A stretch of 47,565 nucleotides of DNA from Bacteroidales bacterium UBA1217 (GCA_002309335.1 DBXH01000043.1:3382-50946); one strand, 5' to 3'. Counted from the stretch's first letter, positions 34,554 to 44,969 are shown. Notes: generated by a model from the letters alone, not told the origin. Program-made: numbers and translations.

Positions 34554-34680
34554 CGAAAAAAAATGAAAATAGATAAAAATTTCTTTTAAATAGCGGAAAA
34601 CAATATAAAATGTTCTAATTTTTTTGCGTTAATGTATACTAAATGTTGAGGAAACGAGTTATTTAGAACGAATAAGTAAG

Positions 34681-37600
34681 ATGAAAAGAGTCTCCAAGAT
34701 AGTATTGCGCACTTTGTTGGCTGTCTTTTTGACGGTATATGTGCTGGTTGCACTGCTGAATTACTCTGTAGTACAATCAGTTGTAGCGTCGTATGCCGGC
34801 AATCGCTGCAGTTCTGCTTGGGGCGGTGAGTTGAGGATTGGCTCGATTGGGTGCAATCCTTTAAATCATCTGGTACTGCGCGATGTGCTGATGGTGAGTC
34901 CGGAAAATGATACGATATGCACAGCGGAAAAAATGTCGTTCCGTTTTGACGGTTTCCCATTTGGCGACGGCGGCTTGTCATTTAGCTCGGCAAAACTGCA
35001 CAAGGTGGACTATCATTTGCAAATTGATAGCAATGGCTTGAATTTTAAGCATATTATAAACTATTATAAAAGTAGACGAGATACGACCGAGAGGGCGAAA
35101 ATGGGTAAGTTCGTCGTGTTGATTGATGAATTGGTGTTGGACGATGTCACTTACCATCAAGATTTGAAAGATAAGCGAAACTGCGAGGAATGGGGCAGCG
35201 GAGTCGGTGTGGATGTGAAACATATGGCTTGGAATAATATCAAGGCGCGTATTCGGAATCTGCGAGTGGATGCAGACAATGTTACCTGCAAGATAGACCG
35301 GTTTGTCACAAAGGAACGTTCTGGCCTGGAGGTCAAAGAGATGATGATGAACGTCTATGTGACACGAAGCGGTATTTCAGTGACCAATATGACGTTTGAA
35401 ACAGGCGATTCGCGTCTGATTGGTGATGTTGTGCTGAATTACAGGAACTGGAAGTCGATGGGGCATTTTATGGACAGCGTTCAGTTGAATTGTCACTTTA
35501 AGGATGGTTCGTATGGCGGAATGCGTGATGCCGCATACTGGGCACATACGCTGAGGGGAATGGATCAGCAGATTGATGTGAAAGGATGGATAGGAGGAAC
35601 GGTGAGTGACCTTTATGCTGAGGATGTTATTCTAGCTTTCGGTGACGAAACTTATATTGAAATTGATGCGGCAATGAGAGGTCTGCCGGTGATGGATTCT
35701 ACTGTAATCAATGCTTCGATAGGTCGTATGCATACGAGCTATCGTGATTTGGTCAGTGTGAAACATCCTAGGGATATTACAATAAAGACCGCCGATTTGT
35801 TAAAGAAGTTTGACAAGATAGATATATCTGCAACTTTTGCAGGCACGATAAATGATTTTTATGCTCAGTTGGAGCTGGCCGGCAATCCGGGTTCGTTGTT
35901 GGGCGATGTTAGAATGAACAGACTAAGTGGCGGCCAATATGCTTATGAGGGTGAGTTCCAGTCGGATGGTTTGAATATAGGACAGTTGGCTCCAAACAAA
36001 TGGATGTCGCGAAGCGGTGTGGAAATGAAATTCTCCGGCAAAGGGTTTGACCCGAAAACTATGAAGGCTTCGCTCGACGGTCGTCTGAAACACACGATGT
36101 TCCGCGGTCACAAGATAGGAGGTGAGACAACATTTGATGTTGATGCGAGCGATGGTCGCATTACAGGAGTGGTAAATGTGGAAGATGTATTGGGCAAAGT
36201 GAATGGTGAGGTAGAGATGCAGTATAGAGAACAGGGTATGCAATATATTGCCAAAGTGGATGTTGACGGTCTTGATTTGAAAAATTTGGGTCTTTGGTAT
36301 GATGAACGCGACGAGGCGGCCAAGGTCGATGGCAAGATTGATGGAAGATATTATGTGATGGACAACGGTAACTCGCGTGGCAGGATAAATTTGGAAGGTC
36401 TGCACTTGAAAACGTCACGTGGTAGTTGCGAGATTCAGGAAGCTCAACTTGTAGCCAGTGAACGAAATTACTGGAAAGATTTGACGTTTAAGAGCGACAT
36501 AATGGACGCCCAGATGCGTGGCTATTATGGTTATGAAAGCATTGGAGCAATGGTAAGGAATTTTGTTGCACAATATATTCCATCGGGAACTAATAATGAT
36601 GAAGAAACAGAGAATTTGGGTTGGGCTGATGGCGAATTTGAATTGAGCGCTGAGTGGAAAGGAGGCGGCGGTGTGACGGAACTTTTTGTTCCTCGTTTGA
36701 TGCTGTCGCGCGGTACTAATGTGCAACTTAACTATAACAAAGTGGAATCGTTCAAGCCGATAGTGCGTTCTGATTCAATCGGATGGGGCTCGCTGAGGGT
36801 ATACAATATAGGTGTTAACGGTGTATCGGTGTCGGACAACTATCGTATGCGCATTTCTAGCGATGAGATAAAAGCTGGTGCTGTGTTGCTCTCTGAGAAT
36901 GCCGATGTGGTGCTAGAGAGTTCGCGAAATGGTGCGCGGTGTCGTCTGTATTGGGATAATGGCGACGAGGCTGTTGGTGGAGGCGATATCAATCTGCGGC
37001 TGTTGTCGGAAGGTGAGCGTGTTGGATTGGTTGTCGATCCGTCAAAGGTTTCGATAGGCGGTGATATTTGGCGGCTTGATGGCAGCAACGGCGATACATA
37101 TATCGACTCAAAAGGCTATGAGATAGGCGGTATAAGTCTGACTTGCGGCAATCAAAAAATGATGCTCAGCGGTGCGCGCAGAGGAGAGGCGACTGATAGT
37201 ATTGAATTGAGCCTTAATGAGTTTGGCGTTGGCGTACTTAATACTTTCTTGAAGACTAAAGGAATGTCGCTCGATGGTACTCTGAACGGAGGCGTCCGAG
37301 TTGGATTTTTGCGTAAAGATGCTGAGAGTGAGGATGTCCCTTATGTGAATGCCGACGTAAAAATGAAGGATTTATCCTTTGACGGTGAGGAACTTGGTGA
37401 TGCCCGTCTGCGTTCGACTTGGAATGCTGAACTTAATGAGTTGAATGTTTACCTCACATCCAACAGGTTGGTAAACAACGGCAGTGAGATTGAAATGGAT
37501 GAACCTCTGGATGTGTCAGGATATATCACCCTTGGAGGCGACGAACCTGATTTGAACCTTAGGGGCAATATAGAAGGACTGGGAATGAAGGCGTTGCAAC

Positions 37601-39180
37601 CGCTTGTGCGTTCGTTCTCATCGGATGTTGATGGTAAGATTTATGGTGAGTTTGATGTAAATGGCACGGTAAGTTCTCCTGATATACAAGGCTATTTGTA
37701 TGTGGATAAGGGAAAAATGAAAATTGATTACCTGAATGTGTCTTATCAGTTCACTGATACGATTTGGATGGACGAGGGTGTGATTCGTTTGGATAAGTTT
37801 GAAGTGCAGGATGGACGTGGGGGTAGTGCTCTCCTAAATGGTCGCATCGAGCACAAGGGTTTTAATGATATGAGATTCGACATTGATGTTGAGAGCAACG
37901 AATTTCTGTGTATGAATACCACTGCCCGACAATCGGAACAATATTATGGTCAGGTGAAGGCTTCCTTGGACGGTGTTGTCAGCGGTGCTATTGATAATCT
38001 GGATGTTGTATTGAATGCCCGCACACTGGACGGCACATCGCTACATATTCCGATAAATGATCAGCGAGAACTGAAAGAGGTTGATTATATTCACTTTGTG
38101 TCGGATCGCGACTATGAAATTGAAGAGCATATAACATTGATTTCTGACAACAACAGAAATGAAAAGGTGGAGTCAATAGGAGAGGGCTCGGGTGTTCGTT
38201 TGACTATCAATGTTGAGGCGACTCCGGAAATGCGATTGGAATTGCCTATTGATTTCTCGTCGGTGTCGGCCGACGTAAACGCTGTTGGTGCCGGTGACCT
38301 GCAATTGCAGGTGGGCGGAGGAAAACCGTTCTCACTGATAGGCGATTACGAACTCAGCGATGGTACGGTGTCATTGGATGTGTTGGGAGTTCTTGGCAAA
38401 GAATTTACAATCGATGATGGCAGCTCTATTACATTCCGAGGTGACATAAGTACTTCAATCTTTGATATTAAGGCTGTCTACGGACAGCGAGTGAATCTGT
38501 CAACTCTTACAGGTTCGTTGTCTGCCACCGAATCGCAAAAGCCGGTTCTGGTTGAGAACGTCATACAGCTTAGCGGCAATTTGAAGTCGCCCGAGATTAG
38601 TTTTGATTTGCGTCTACCCAATGCTGACCAAAGTGTTCAGGAGGAGGTGTTTGCTTATATTGACAGAAACAATGAGCGCGATATGTTGAACCAGACAGTA
38701 TCGCTGCTGCTATTCAAGAGGTTCTACAATTCGTCGACTACATCGAATGCTGATATGGGCGGTGTGTCAGCGACCGAAGAGGGCTACGGTCTGGTGGCCA
38801 ACACTGTGGGCGGTATGGTGAGCGATATGGTTCAGTTTGTAGATATCAATTTCGCATATCAGGCTGGTAATGCGTTGACTACCGACCAATACGCTGTCGA
38901 TATCAGTAAAGAATGGAACAAGTTCTATTTTGAATCTACATTTGGTTTCGGCGGTGAGGCCCGCGAAATGAGTGATATGGGCGGAAACAACAATATGACC
39001 GGTGATATGTTGGTTGGCTATAAGATAAACCCACGTTTGCATCTGTTTGTCTTCAACCGTAGTAATACTAACGATTATACTCGTTCGGACTTGCCTTACA
39101 AACAGGGCGTTGGGTTGAAATATACACGTGATTTTGATCGCATCGTGGAATTGCTGGGCAGAAAGGAGAAGAAGAAATGA
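34681..39180 (+). CDS. tamB: TamB/YtfN-like translocation and assembly module protein (DUF490)
   Basis: 1499 aa. An N-terminal signal anchor (LLAVFLTVYVLVALLNYS, about 13-30) precedes a very long beta-helical region of repeated hydrophobic strands. The conserved DUF490 C-terminal part spans roughly 1100-1490, ending near SKEWNKFYFESTFGFGG and QGVGLKYTRDFDR. Members of this AsmA/TamB group form a periplasmic hydrophobic groove that carries phospholipid or assists outer-membrane protein insertion. Bacteroidetes proteins are commonly this long. Its stop overlaps the GT9 start in an ATGA, and the next two genes follow at once, suggesting one envelope operon. Confidence 0.9.
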   Translation: MKRVSKIVLRTLLAVFLTVYVLVALLNYSVVQSVVASYAGNRCSSAWGGELRIGSIGCNPLNHLVLRDVLMVSPENDTICTAEKMSFRFDGFPFGDGGLSFSSAKLHKVDYHLQIDSNGLNFKHIINYYKSRRDTTERAKMGKFVVLIDELVLDDVTYHQDLKDKRNCEEWGSGVGVDVKHMAWNNIKARIRNLRVDADNVTCKIDRFVTKERSGLEVKEMMMNVYVTRSGISVTNMTFETGDSRLIGDVVLNYRNWKSMGHFMDSVQLNCHFKDGSYGGMRDAAYWAHTLRGMDQQIDVKGWIGGTVSDLYAEDVILAFGDETYIEIDAAMRGLPVMDSTVINASIGRMHTSYRDLVSVKHPRDITIKTADLLKKFDKIDISATFAGTINDFYAQLELAGNPGSLLGDVRMNRLSGGQYAYEGEFQSDGLNIGQLAPNKWMSRSGVEMKFSGKGFDPKTMKASLDGRLKHTMFRGHKIGGETTFDVDASDGRITGVVNVEDVLGKVNGEVEMQYREQGMQYIAKVDVDGLDLKNLGLWYDERDEAAKVDGKIDGRYYVMDNGNSRGRINLEGLHLKTSRGSCEIQEAQLVASERNYWKDLTFKSDIMDAQMRGYYGYESIGAMVRNFVAQYIPSGTNNDEETENLGWADGEFELSAEWKGGGGVTELFVPRLMLSRGTNVQLNYNKVESFKPIVRSDSIGWGSLRVYNIGVNGVSVSDNYRMRISSDEIKAGAVLLSENADVVLESSRNGARCRLYWDNGDEAVGGGDINLRLLSEGERVGLVVDPSKVSIGGDIWRLDGSNGDTYIDSKGYEIGGISLTCGNQKMMLSGARRGEATDSIELSLNEFGVGVLNTFLKTKGMSLDGTLNGGVRVGFLRKDAESEDVPYVNADVKMKDLSFDGEELGDARLRSTWNAELNELNVYLTSNRLVNNGSEIEMDEPLDVSGYITLGGDEPDLNLRGNIEGLGMKALQPLVRSFSSDVDGKIYGEFDVNGTVSSPDIQGYLYVDKGKMKIDYLNVSYQFTDTIWMDEGVIRLDKFEVQDGRGGSALLNGRIEHKGFNDMRFDIDVESNEFLCMNTTARQSEQYYGQVKASLDGVVSGAIDNLDVVLNARTLDGTSLHIPINDQRELKEVDYIHFVSDRDYEIEEHITLISDNNRNEKVESIGEGSGVRLTINVEATPEMRLELPIDFSSVSADVNAVGAGDLQLQVGGGKPFSLIGDYELSDGTVSLDVLGVLGKEFTIDDGSSITFRGDISTSIFDIKAVYGQRVNLSTLTGSLSATESQKPVLVENVIQLSGNLKSPEISFDLRLPNADQSVQEEVFAYIDRNNERDMLNQTVSLLLFKRFYNSSTTSNADMGGVSATEEGYGLVANTVGGMVSDMVQFVDINFAYQAGNALTTDQYAVDISKEWNKFYFESTFGFGGEAREMSDMGGNNNMTGDMLVGYKINPRLHLFVFNRSNTNDYTRSDLPYKQGVGLKYTRDFDRIVELLGRKEKKK

Positions 39181-40184
39181 AGGTGCTGGTGATGCGGCTG
39201 ACTTCGATAGGAGATGTATTGCTGACAACTCCAGTTGCAAGATGCCTCAAAAAACAGCTTCCAGAACTGGAACTACACTATCTCACGCGTGGAAAAAACG
39301 GTGAATTGCTTAAGTATAACCCATACATAGACAGACTTTTGTTGCTCGATGATAATAATGATGTCACTATTGACATTTTGCAAAAGGAGAAATATGACTA
39401 TGTGGTTGATTTGCACAACAATCATCGCACTCATCGCATCCGAAGAGCATTGAAAGTTAAATGTTCCGTTTATCGAAAAGAGAATGTCCGCAAGTTTATT
39501 TATGTATGGACCAAGTTTGATGTTATGTCCGGCCGAAATGTAGTTGACAGATATTTGAAGGCGGTAGAGAACCTTGGTGTTATCCCTGATAATGGTGGTC
39601 TTGATTTGTTTCTTCCTCTTGAATTTCAGTATAACAGCCTTTTGAATCAGACCGTTGGTGAGGTACATTTGGCTGATATCATTAATGCCTCTTATGTGGC
39701 TATTGCCTGTGGTGGACAGCATTATACAAAACGAATGCCAGTCGAAAAGGTGGCAGAATTGTGTTCGATGGTTAAACACCCAGTTGTCTTGCTTGGCGAT
39801 TCTAACGACCGAAAGCGAATTGCGGAATGTGAAATTTCTTTTCCGTCCAATGTTTTTAACTTTTGTGGAGAAACATCTCTTCTGATGTCGGCTGCCATAG
39901 TGCGTTATTCGAAGGCGGTGGTGACTTCAGATTCGTCGATTATGCATATTGCAGCGGCATCCCATAGACCTGTTGTTGCTGTATGGGGCGCTACAACTCC
40001 AAGTTTCGGATTCTCGGCCTATAAGACTCAGAAGACTGACTGTCAGGTTGAGCATCTTTGGTGCCGTCCGTGCAGCCGTATGGGAAGCGAACATTGTTGG
40101 CGTGGTAGTTTCAAGTGTATGTATGGTCAGGATTGGAAGCAAATTGCGGATGTTGTTAATGTTTGTGTAGATAAAAAAGATTGA
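39177..40184 (+). CDS. Glycosyltransferase family 9 (heptosyltransferase-like)
   Basis: 335 aa. N-terminal MKVLVMRLTSIGDVLLTTPVARCL and the C-terminal nucleotide-sugar site TSDSSIMHIAAASHRPVVAVWGATTP (in two parts) are diagnostic for GT9. GQHYTKRMPVEKVAEL provides the usual donor-proximal tract. GT9 enzymes add heptose or related sugars to the lipopolysaccharide core; the acceptor and sugar here cannot be specified. The ATG overlaps the tamB stop (ATGA), so translation is coupled. A Cys-rich segment WCRPCSRMGSEHCW near residue 297 recalls the cysteines seen in other Bacteroidetes GT9 proteins. Confidence 0.93.
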   Translation: MKVLVMRLTSIGDVLLTTPVARCLKKQLPELELHYLTRGKNGELLKYNPYIDRLLLLDDNNDVTIDILQKEKYDYVVDLHNNHRTHRIRRALKVKCSVYRKENVRKFIYVWTKFDVMSGRNVVDRYLKAVENLGVIPDNGGLDLFLPLEFQYNSLLNQTVGEVHLADIINASYVAIACGGQHYTKRMPVEKVAELCSMVKHPVVLLGDSNDRKRIAECEISFPSNVFNFCGETSLLMSAAIVRYSKAVVTSDSSIMHIAAASHRPVVAVWGATTPSFGFSAYKTQKTDCQVEHLWCRPCSRMGSEHCWRGSFKCMYGQDWKQIADVVNVCVDKKD

Positions 40185-40186
40185 GG

Positions 40187-41044
40187 ATGAGAAGACTACT
40201 GTTATTATTGTGTTTGTTGTTTCTAGCGCTTTCGGCTAACGCTCAAAAGCGCGATTCCTTGCTTGTTGTAAATGCGCGTTGGACTATCGACAGTCTCGAC
40301 GGAATGGTTTTGAAAAGGATGCATTTCACTCATAAAGAGTGTATCGGTTCCAATCAGTTTATCGCCATACTTGAGATTCCATCGGAATCACCGCGGCGTC
40401 TTGCATTCTCTTATGAACCGCGTCGTACACCTACTTCCGAGCATGCTCGCAAACATAAGGCCTGTGCCGCTGTCAATGGCTCATTTTTCGATATGTCGCT
40501 CCACAATCCCATATGCTATCTGCGTATTAATGGCGAAGAAATAGGGGAAAACACACCTCAAAAATCGGACTCTATTCATCGCAAATATTATCAATATGGT
40601 TTGATTCGGTTGCAGAACGGCCGTCCTGAGTTTATTGTGCCCGATAGTGCCAGAATGTGGGAACAAAGTCTTAAAGGCGAAGATGTTATGACTGCTGGCC
40701 CAATGCTTTTGCTTGATGGTCGCCGTGTTCCTCAACGCACCGACAAGACCTTTGTCAGCGACCGCCACAACCGCACCGCCATTGGCGTTAGAAGCGATGG
40801 AACAATGCTGCTCGTTGTTGTCGATGGACGCACTAAGGAATCAGAAGGACTCTCGCTGCCCGACTTCTCTTGTCTGCTTCGTTTCCTAGGTTGTTGCGAT
40901 GCACTCAATTTGGATGGAGGTGGCTCAACGACGATGTTTGTTGAAGGCTTGACTTACAATGGCGTTGTTAACCATCCTTCCGATAACGGGCGTTACGATT
41001 TTAAGGGAGAACGCGGAGTTTCTAATTGTATAATAGTTTATTAA
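40187..41044 (+). CDS. Secreted phosphodiester glycosidase (NAGPA) family protein
   Basis: 285 aa from ATG 40187, two bases after the GT9 stop; a TTG at 40181 is also in frame. Signal peptide MRRLLLLLCLLFLALSANA|Q. Domain signature: AAVNGSFFDM, GPMLLLDG, NRTAIGVRSDGTMLLVVVDG and LNLDGGGSTTMFVEG, which is the conserved C-terminal part of the N-acetylglucosamine-1-phosphodiester alpha-N-acetylglucosaminidase (NAGPA) fold. It probably cleaves a sugar-phosphodiester on a surface glycan in the periplasm or outside. It lies between GT9 and the helicase-nuclease gene, 15 bp before the latter. Confidence 0.9.
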   Translation: MRRLLLLLCLLFLALSANAQKRDSLLVVNARWTIDSLDGMVLKRMHFTHKECIGSNQFIAILEIPSESPRRLAFSYEPRRTPTSEHARKHKACAAVNGSFFDMSLHNPICYLRINGEEIGENTPQKSDSIHRKYYQYGLIRLQNGRPEFIVPDSARMWEQSLKGEDVMTAGPMLLLDGRRVPQRTDKTFVSDRHNRTAIGVRSDGTMLLVVVDGRTKESEGLSLPDFSCLLRFLGCCDALNLDGGGSTTMFVEGLTYNGVVNHPSDNGRYDFKGERGVSNCIIVY

Positions 41045-41059
41045 CCTGTTTTAAAAACT

Positions 41060-44000
41060 ATGGCCAGATTTATTATTTGTAAAGCATCTGCAGGATCGGG
41101 CAAAACATATACGCTTGTCCGTCAGTTTATTGAGACTGCAATATCGTCGGCCAATCATCTCGAAACCCGCTTTGCTCATATTTTGGCGATTACTTTCACC
41201 AACAAAGCGGCCAATGGGATGAAATCCAAGATTATGAGGCGTCTGCATTCTATAGTGCTTGGCAAAGAAGATCGTCTGGTTGAGAAAATGGCTCAGTCGT
41301 TGTCGGTCAGTAACGACGAGGTGACTCGCCGATGCAAAGTGCTGGAATCTTCTATCTTGCATCATTATTCGCAGCTTTCGGTCTGTACCATTGATAGTTT
41401 TGTCCATCGTCTGGTTCGCACTTTTGCCCACGACCTGCATCTTCCGATGAATTTCAATGTGTTGATTGACAATGAGGAGCTGCTTAAATATCTTGTCGAC
41501 GACCTGATGTCGAATGTTGGCAGGGATGGCGAACTTACGCGTATGCTTTGCTCTTTTGCAGAAAGCAGGATGGAAAGCGGCAAAAACTATAACGTTGAGG
41601 ATCAAATCAGAAATCTTTCAAAGGAAATTTTCAAGGAGGAGTGCCCGAAATACCTTGCCCAGTTATCTAAAATGAAGTTGGATAGTTTTATTAAACTCCA
41701 TATAAAACTATCTGCAGAGATAAAGAGTTATGAATCAGACATAATTGTCGCTGCTCGCAGTTTCGTCGAAGAATGCTCGTCCAAAGGTCTGTCAATGGAT
41801 GATTTCCCGAACAAGACATCAAGCGTCTACGCCTTCTTTGCTCGTATTGCTGTTGGTAATCTCTCCAAAATCAACGATTCGCATGTCAGGGTAGATAATG
41901 CTTACAACGACAATCGTATTTGGGGCAAATCCACCCCGGAACACCTGAGGGGCCCTCTCGATGATATTCTTCCAAAATATCGTGATGCATACGAGACGTT
42001 TATCAACGGCATCTCCAAATACAATACTCGAAAAATGCTGCTGGCCGACCTCTATTCGCTGGCACTCCTCAATCGTATATCAAAAATAAAGGATGACTAT
42101 TATTTAGAGAATGAGATAGTTCATATCTCAGAGTTCAATAAGCGTATTTCTGACGAGATTGTCGGTGAACCTGCACCGTTTATTTATGAACGTATTGGTA
42201 ATCATTACTATAATTATCTTATAGACGAATTCCAGGACACCAGTAAAATGCAGTGGCAGAACTTCATTCCTCTGCTTGATGAGGCAATGGCTCACTGTTT
42301 CGATGATGGCACCGCCGAACCTGGCACGCAGTCGCTTATTGTCGGCGACGGCAAGCAGGCTATCTATCGGTTCCGTCAGGGCGATGTGCGCCAATTTGTC
42401 AGGCTACCCGAGGTGGATAGTGCCGACGGACGCGGACAACTGCTACGTCACAAGGATTTCTATCGTATCGATTCGCTTTCGTCCAACTACCGCACACGCT
42501 CTAACATTGTTGAGTTTAACAACCGCTTCTTCAAATCTATTGTTGAAGGTCCTTTCCAAGACAATGCTGAATTACAGCGACTTTATATAGGTGACAGCAC
42601 TTCAGACAAACCTGACCTTTGGCAATATCCCATCAAGGAAGGTGGCTATGTCGCTGCTTCGTTTACCGATTTCGACAATCTTTATGCTGCTGTTTTGGAA
42701 GCCGTGAGGCATCAAGTCGACGATTTGCATTACGATTATGGCGATATTATGATTCTGGCTCGCAAGAACGATACGCTTGCCGAAATTGCCGACTATTTTA
42801 CGAAACACGCTCAGGACAAACCTGTCCCGATGGTTTCCTCCGAGTCGTTTGTCCTCTCAAACAGCAACTCTGTGTTGCTCATTCTCTCGCTGTTCGAATA
42901 CATCTACGACCGACACAACCGCGTGGCCGCCCTCGATGCGTTGCAGCTCTTCCTGCAAAATTCGTCGCATTCGGATGTGACTTCGCAACTCTGGCAGCTG
43001 CGCCAAAATGATTTTGACCTTGTAGCTCTGATGGCGGAATATGGTGTCAATTTCAATCCCGACCGTCTTATAACACTCTCGCTATACGATTGTTGCGAGT
43101 CTATTATAAGAGATTTCAACCTTCAGGGACGCGACACCGCTACTCTTCTTAATGTTGTCTGCGACTATGAGCAGCGCAATGGTGCCGATCTCGGTTCGCT
43201 TATCTCTTATCTCTCCGACAACCTCAACAAACTTTCATCTTCCACAGCCTCCAATCTCAACGCCGTCAGTCTGATGACTATTCACAAGGCAAAGGGACTT
43301 GAAGCCAAAATCGTCATTTACGCAATGCCCAGCAAGCTTAAGCCCAATACTAAACTCTGGGTCGAAGTGGAAGATAAGGACAATCTGGGTCTGCCTGTCG
43401 CTTTTGTAAACCTACAAAAAACTGAGTCTGATTTTAGCGACGCCTTCGCTGAAGAATATAGGCTCGAGGAGATGGATCGCATAAACAACCTTTATGTTGC
43501 ACTAACACGACCTGGGGATAAACTTTTGCTTTTCTGTGAGAATCGCAAGAAGTGGAGCGCCGATGCCATCGATGATATCTCACTTATCCACTCCTTTGCG
43601 ACCACCGACAGTCAATTCCATCAAAAATCTCAGTTCCAGCAAGACATCTATTGCATTGGCGAGGATTTTAATAAACCGCCAAAGGAAGATGACTCCTCTC
43701 AAGATGAGGATGAAGAACCTAATGAGGTCTGCATCGATACAATCTCTTTCCCCACCTGGGAGCGCCGTATCAGTATCGCCGCCCAGAACAAGGCTCTCTT
43801 TTCATCGCTTCAAACCGATAGCCGCCGATACGGTATAATCGTCCACGACCTCCTCGCACACATTTCAACAATCGAGGATGTTGATAGCGTCGTTACTGAC
43901 TATTGCACCGAAAATAACATTTCTGACGACGATGCCAGCTCCATAATTCTGCGTATCAAGGCTATGATGCAGAAAGTGGAGAACCAGCCCTATTTCAATC

Positions 44001-44224
44001 CGCTCTACAAGGCTAAATGTGAGGCCTCCATTGTCGTCGACGGCGAAGTGCGTCGACCCGACCGCATCGTTTTCGCCCCCGACCGCACCTGGGTGGTTGA
44101 TTTCAAGACGGGTGCCTATAATGCTGAGTCGCACTCAAAATATCAAAAGCAAGTGACGCAATACGCATCAGCCCTCACAGCTATGGGCTATCCAGATGTC
44201 GAGCCTGTGATAATTTATTTGTAG
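41060..44224 (+). CDS. AddA/UvrD-like ATP-dependent helicase-nuclease
   Basis: 1054 aa. SF1A helicase motifs: CKASAGSGKT at 7-16, DEFQDTS (~389), GDGKQAIYRFRQGD, LSSNYRTR, SLMTIHKAKGLEAK and NNLYVALTRPGDKLLLF. The C-terminal PD-(D/E)XK nuclease shows RRPDRIV with Asp 1001, VVDFKTG with Asp 1014 and Lys 1016, then YQKQVTQYASAL. This is the double-strand-end processing enzyme AddA (RexA) type, which supplies RecA-ready 3' tails. AddA normally acts with AddB; no addB is beside it. The tight link to envelope genes is an accident of position as far as can be seen. There is no clear 5' promoter of its own. Confidence 0.9.
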   Translation: MARFIICKASAGSGKTYTLVRQFIETAISSANHLETRFAHILAITFTNKAANGMKSKIMRRLHSIVLGKEDRLVEKMAQSLSVSNDEVTRRCKVLESSILHHYSQLSVCTIDSFVHRLVRTFAHDLHLPMNFNVLIDNEELLKYLVDDLMSNVGRDGELTRMLCSFAESRMESGKNYNVEDQIRNLSKEIFKEECPKYLAQLSKMKLDSFIKLHIKLSAEIKSYESDIIVAARSFVEECSSKGLSMDDFPNKTSSVYAFFARIAVGNLSKINDSHVRVDNAYNDNRIWGKSTPEHLRGPLDDILPKYRDAYETFINGISKYNTRKMLLADLYSLALLNRISKIKDDYYLENEIVHISEFNKRISDEIVGEPAPFIYERIGNHYYNYLIDEFQDTSKMQWQNFIPLLDEAMAHCFDDGTAEPGTQSLIVGDGKQAIYRFRQGDVRQFVRLPEVDSADGRGQLLRHKDFYRIDSLSSNYRTRSNIVEFNNRFFKSIVEGPFQDNAELQRLYIGDSTSDKPDLWQYPIKEGGYVAASFTDFDNLYAAVLEAVRHQVDDLHYDYGDIMILARKNDTLAEIADYFTKHAQDKPVPMVSSESFVLSNSNSVLLILSLFEYIYDRHNRVAALDALQLFLQNSSHSDVTSQLWQLRQNDFDLVALMAEYGVNFNPDRLITLSLYDCCESIIRDFNLQGRDTATLLNVVCDYEQRNGADLGSLISYLSDNLNKLSSSTASNLNAVSLMTIHKAKGLEAKIVIYAMPSKLKPNTKLWVEVEDKDNLGLPVAFVNLQKTESDFSDAFAEEYRLEEMDRINNLYVALTRPGDKLLLFCENRKKWSADAIDDISLIHSFATTDSQFHQKSQFQQDIYCIGEDFNKPPKEDDSSQDEDEEPNEVCIDTISFPTWERRISIAAQNKALFSSLQTDSRRYGIIVHDLLAHISTIEDVDSVVTDYCTENNISDDDASSIILRIKAMMQKVENQPYFNPLYKAKCEASIVVDGEVRRPDRIVFAPDRTWVVDFKTGAYNAESHSKYQKQVTQYASALTAMGYPDVEPVIIYL

Positions 44225-44244
44225 TAGTTCCCTGTCGCCCATAA

Positions 44245-44288
44245 GTCAATTCTAAGTCAATTCTGGATCACCTCTGGGTTTACGCATA
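44245..44288. repeat. 11-bp tandem repeat array D (4 units)
   Basis: Units gtcaattctaa, gtcaattctgg, atcacctctgg and gtttacgcata in exact 11-nt steps, beginning 20 bp after the helicase-nuclease stop. The second unit differs from array A's gtcaactctgg at one position. Same orientation as array A. Confidence 0.75.
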
Positions 44289-44349
44289 ATATACTTTTTG
44301 TATGTTTGAGTATTTATCACAAAATAACTTCAATGTGGATATTTTTTCT

Positions 44350-44357
44350 TATCTTTG
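44350..44357 (+). promoter_or_regulatory. Bacteroidetes -7 element for the secreted protein gene at 44436
   Basis: TATCTTTG, exact TAnnTTTG match, 79 bp before ATG 44436, in the gap after array D. No TTTG at -33. Confidence 0.45.
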
Positions 44358-44435
44358 CATCTTGATACGATTCCGTATCGCTTAGAAAAGATCGCATAAA
44401 GTGTTGATAATAACCGCATAAAATAAATATAAAAT

Positions 44436-44969
44436 ATGAAACGTTTCTTTTTTACCTTAGCTTTTGTTTTTATGGCTCTTTGTTCAATGGCACAGAGCAA
44501 CAGAGTCTGTATTCGTGACGAGGTGGCCGAAAATGAGACTAACAATAAGGATTATACTATCTTCACATACACTTGGAAGGATGGCACATTCGGCTACTAT
44601 CTCGGGCTTGGTGCTCCCGACAATATCCCAGGCTCACCCATCGTTTTCGACGAGGTGACGGAAACCTGTATTTATCTGGGCTCCAGCGCAACAGAAGCTC
44701 TCGCTATGATGGACACCATTATCTCGTGCTTCAATATGGGTAAGGGCGTCTCTCGCGAATTCCCCGCTGCTATGGCGGTAGGTCGACCGCTGATGCATCG
44801 CGGCAACGCCACCTGCTATTTGCAGAAACTGCTCTTTGGCAAACGCCTGGCATTCAGATTTACACAGAACGGATATACAACCGAAACATTCCTTATCCGT
44901 TCGGGGGCAAAGATGATTCGCTCCAGCTTTAAGTTTAACGCACGTAAAGAATTGAAAAATAATGATTGA
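44436..44969 (+). CDS. Small secreted protein, unknown function
   Basis: 177 aa. Signal peptide MKRFFFTLAFVFMALCSMA|QS. The mature region has mixed strands and helices (YTIFTYTWKDGTFGYYLGLG, AAMAVGRPLMHRGNATCYLQ) and a basic tail (SSFKFNARKELKNND). There are three cysteines, but no motif I recognise. The next gene's ATG (44974) is 5 bp after its stop, so the two are likely co-expressed. No homologous family can be named from the sequence alone. Confidence 0.75.
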   Translation: MKRFFFTLAFVFMALCSMAQSNRVCIRDEVAENETNNKDYTIFTYTWKDGTFGYYLGLGAPDNIPGSPIVFDEVTETCIYLGSSATEALAMMDTIISCFNMGKGVSREFPAAMAVGRPLMHRGNATCYLQKLLFGKRLAFRFTQNGYTTETFLIRSGAKMIRSSFKFNARKELKNND

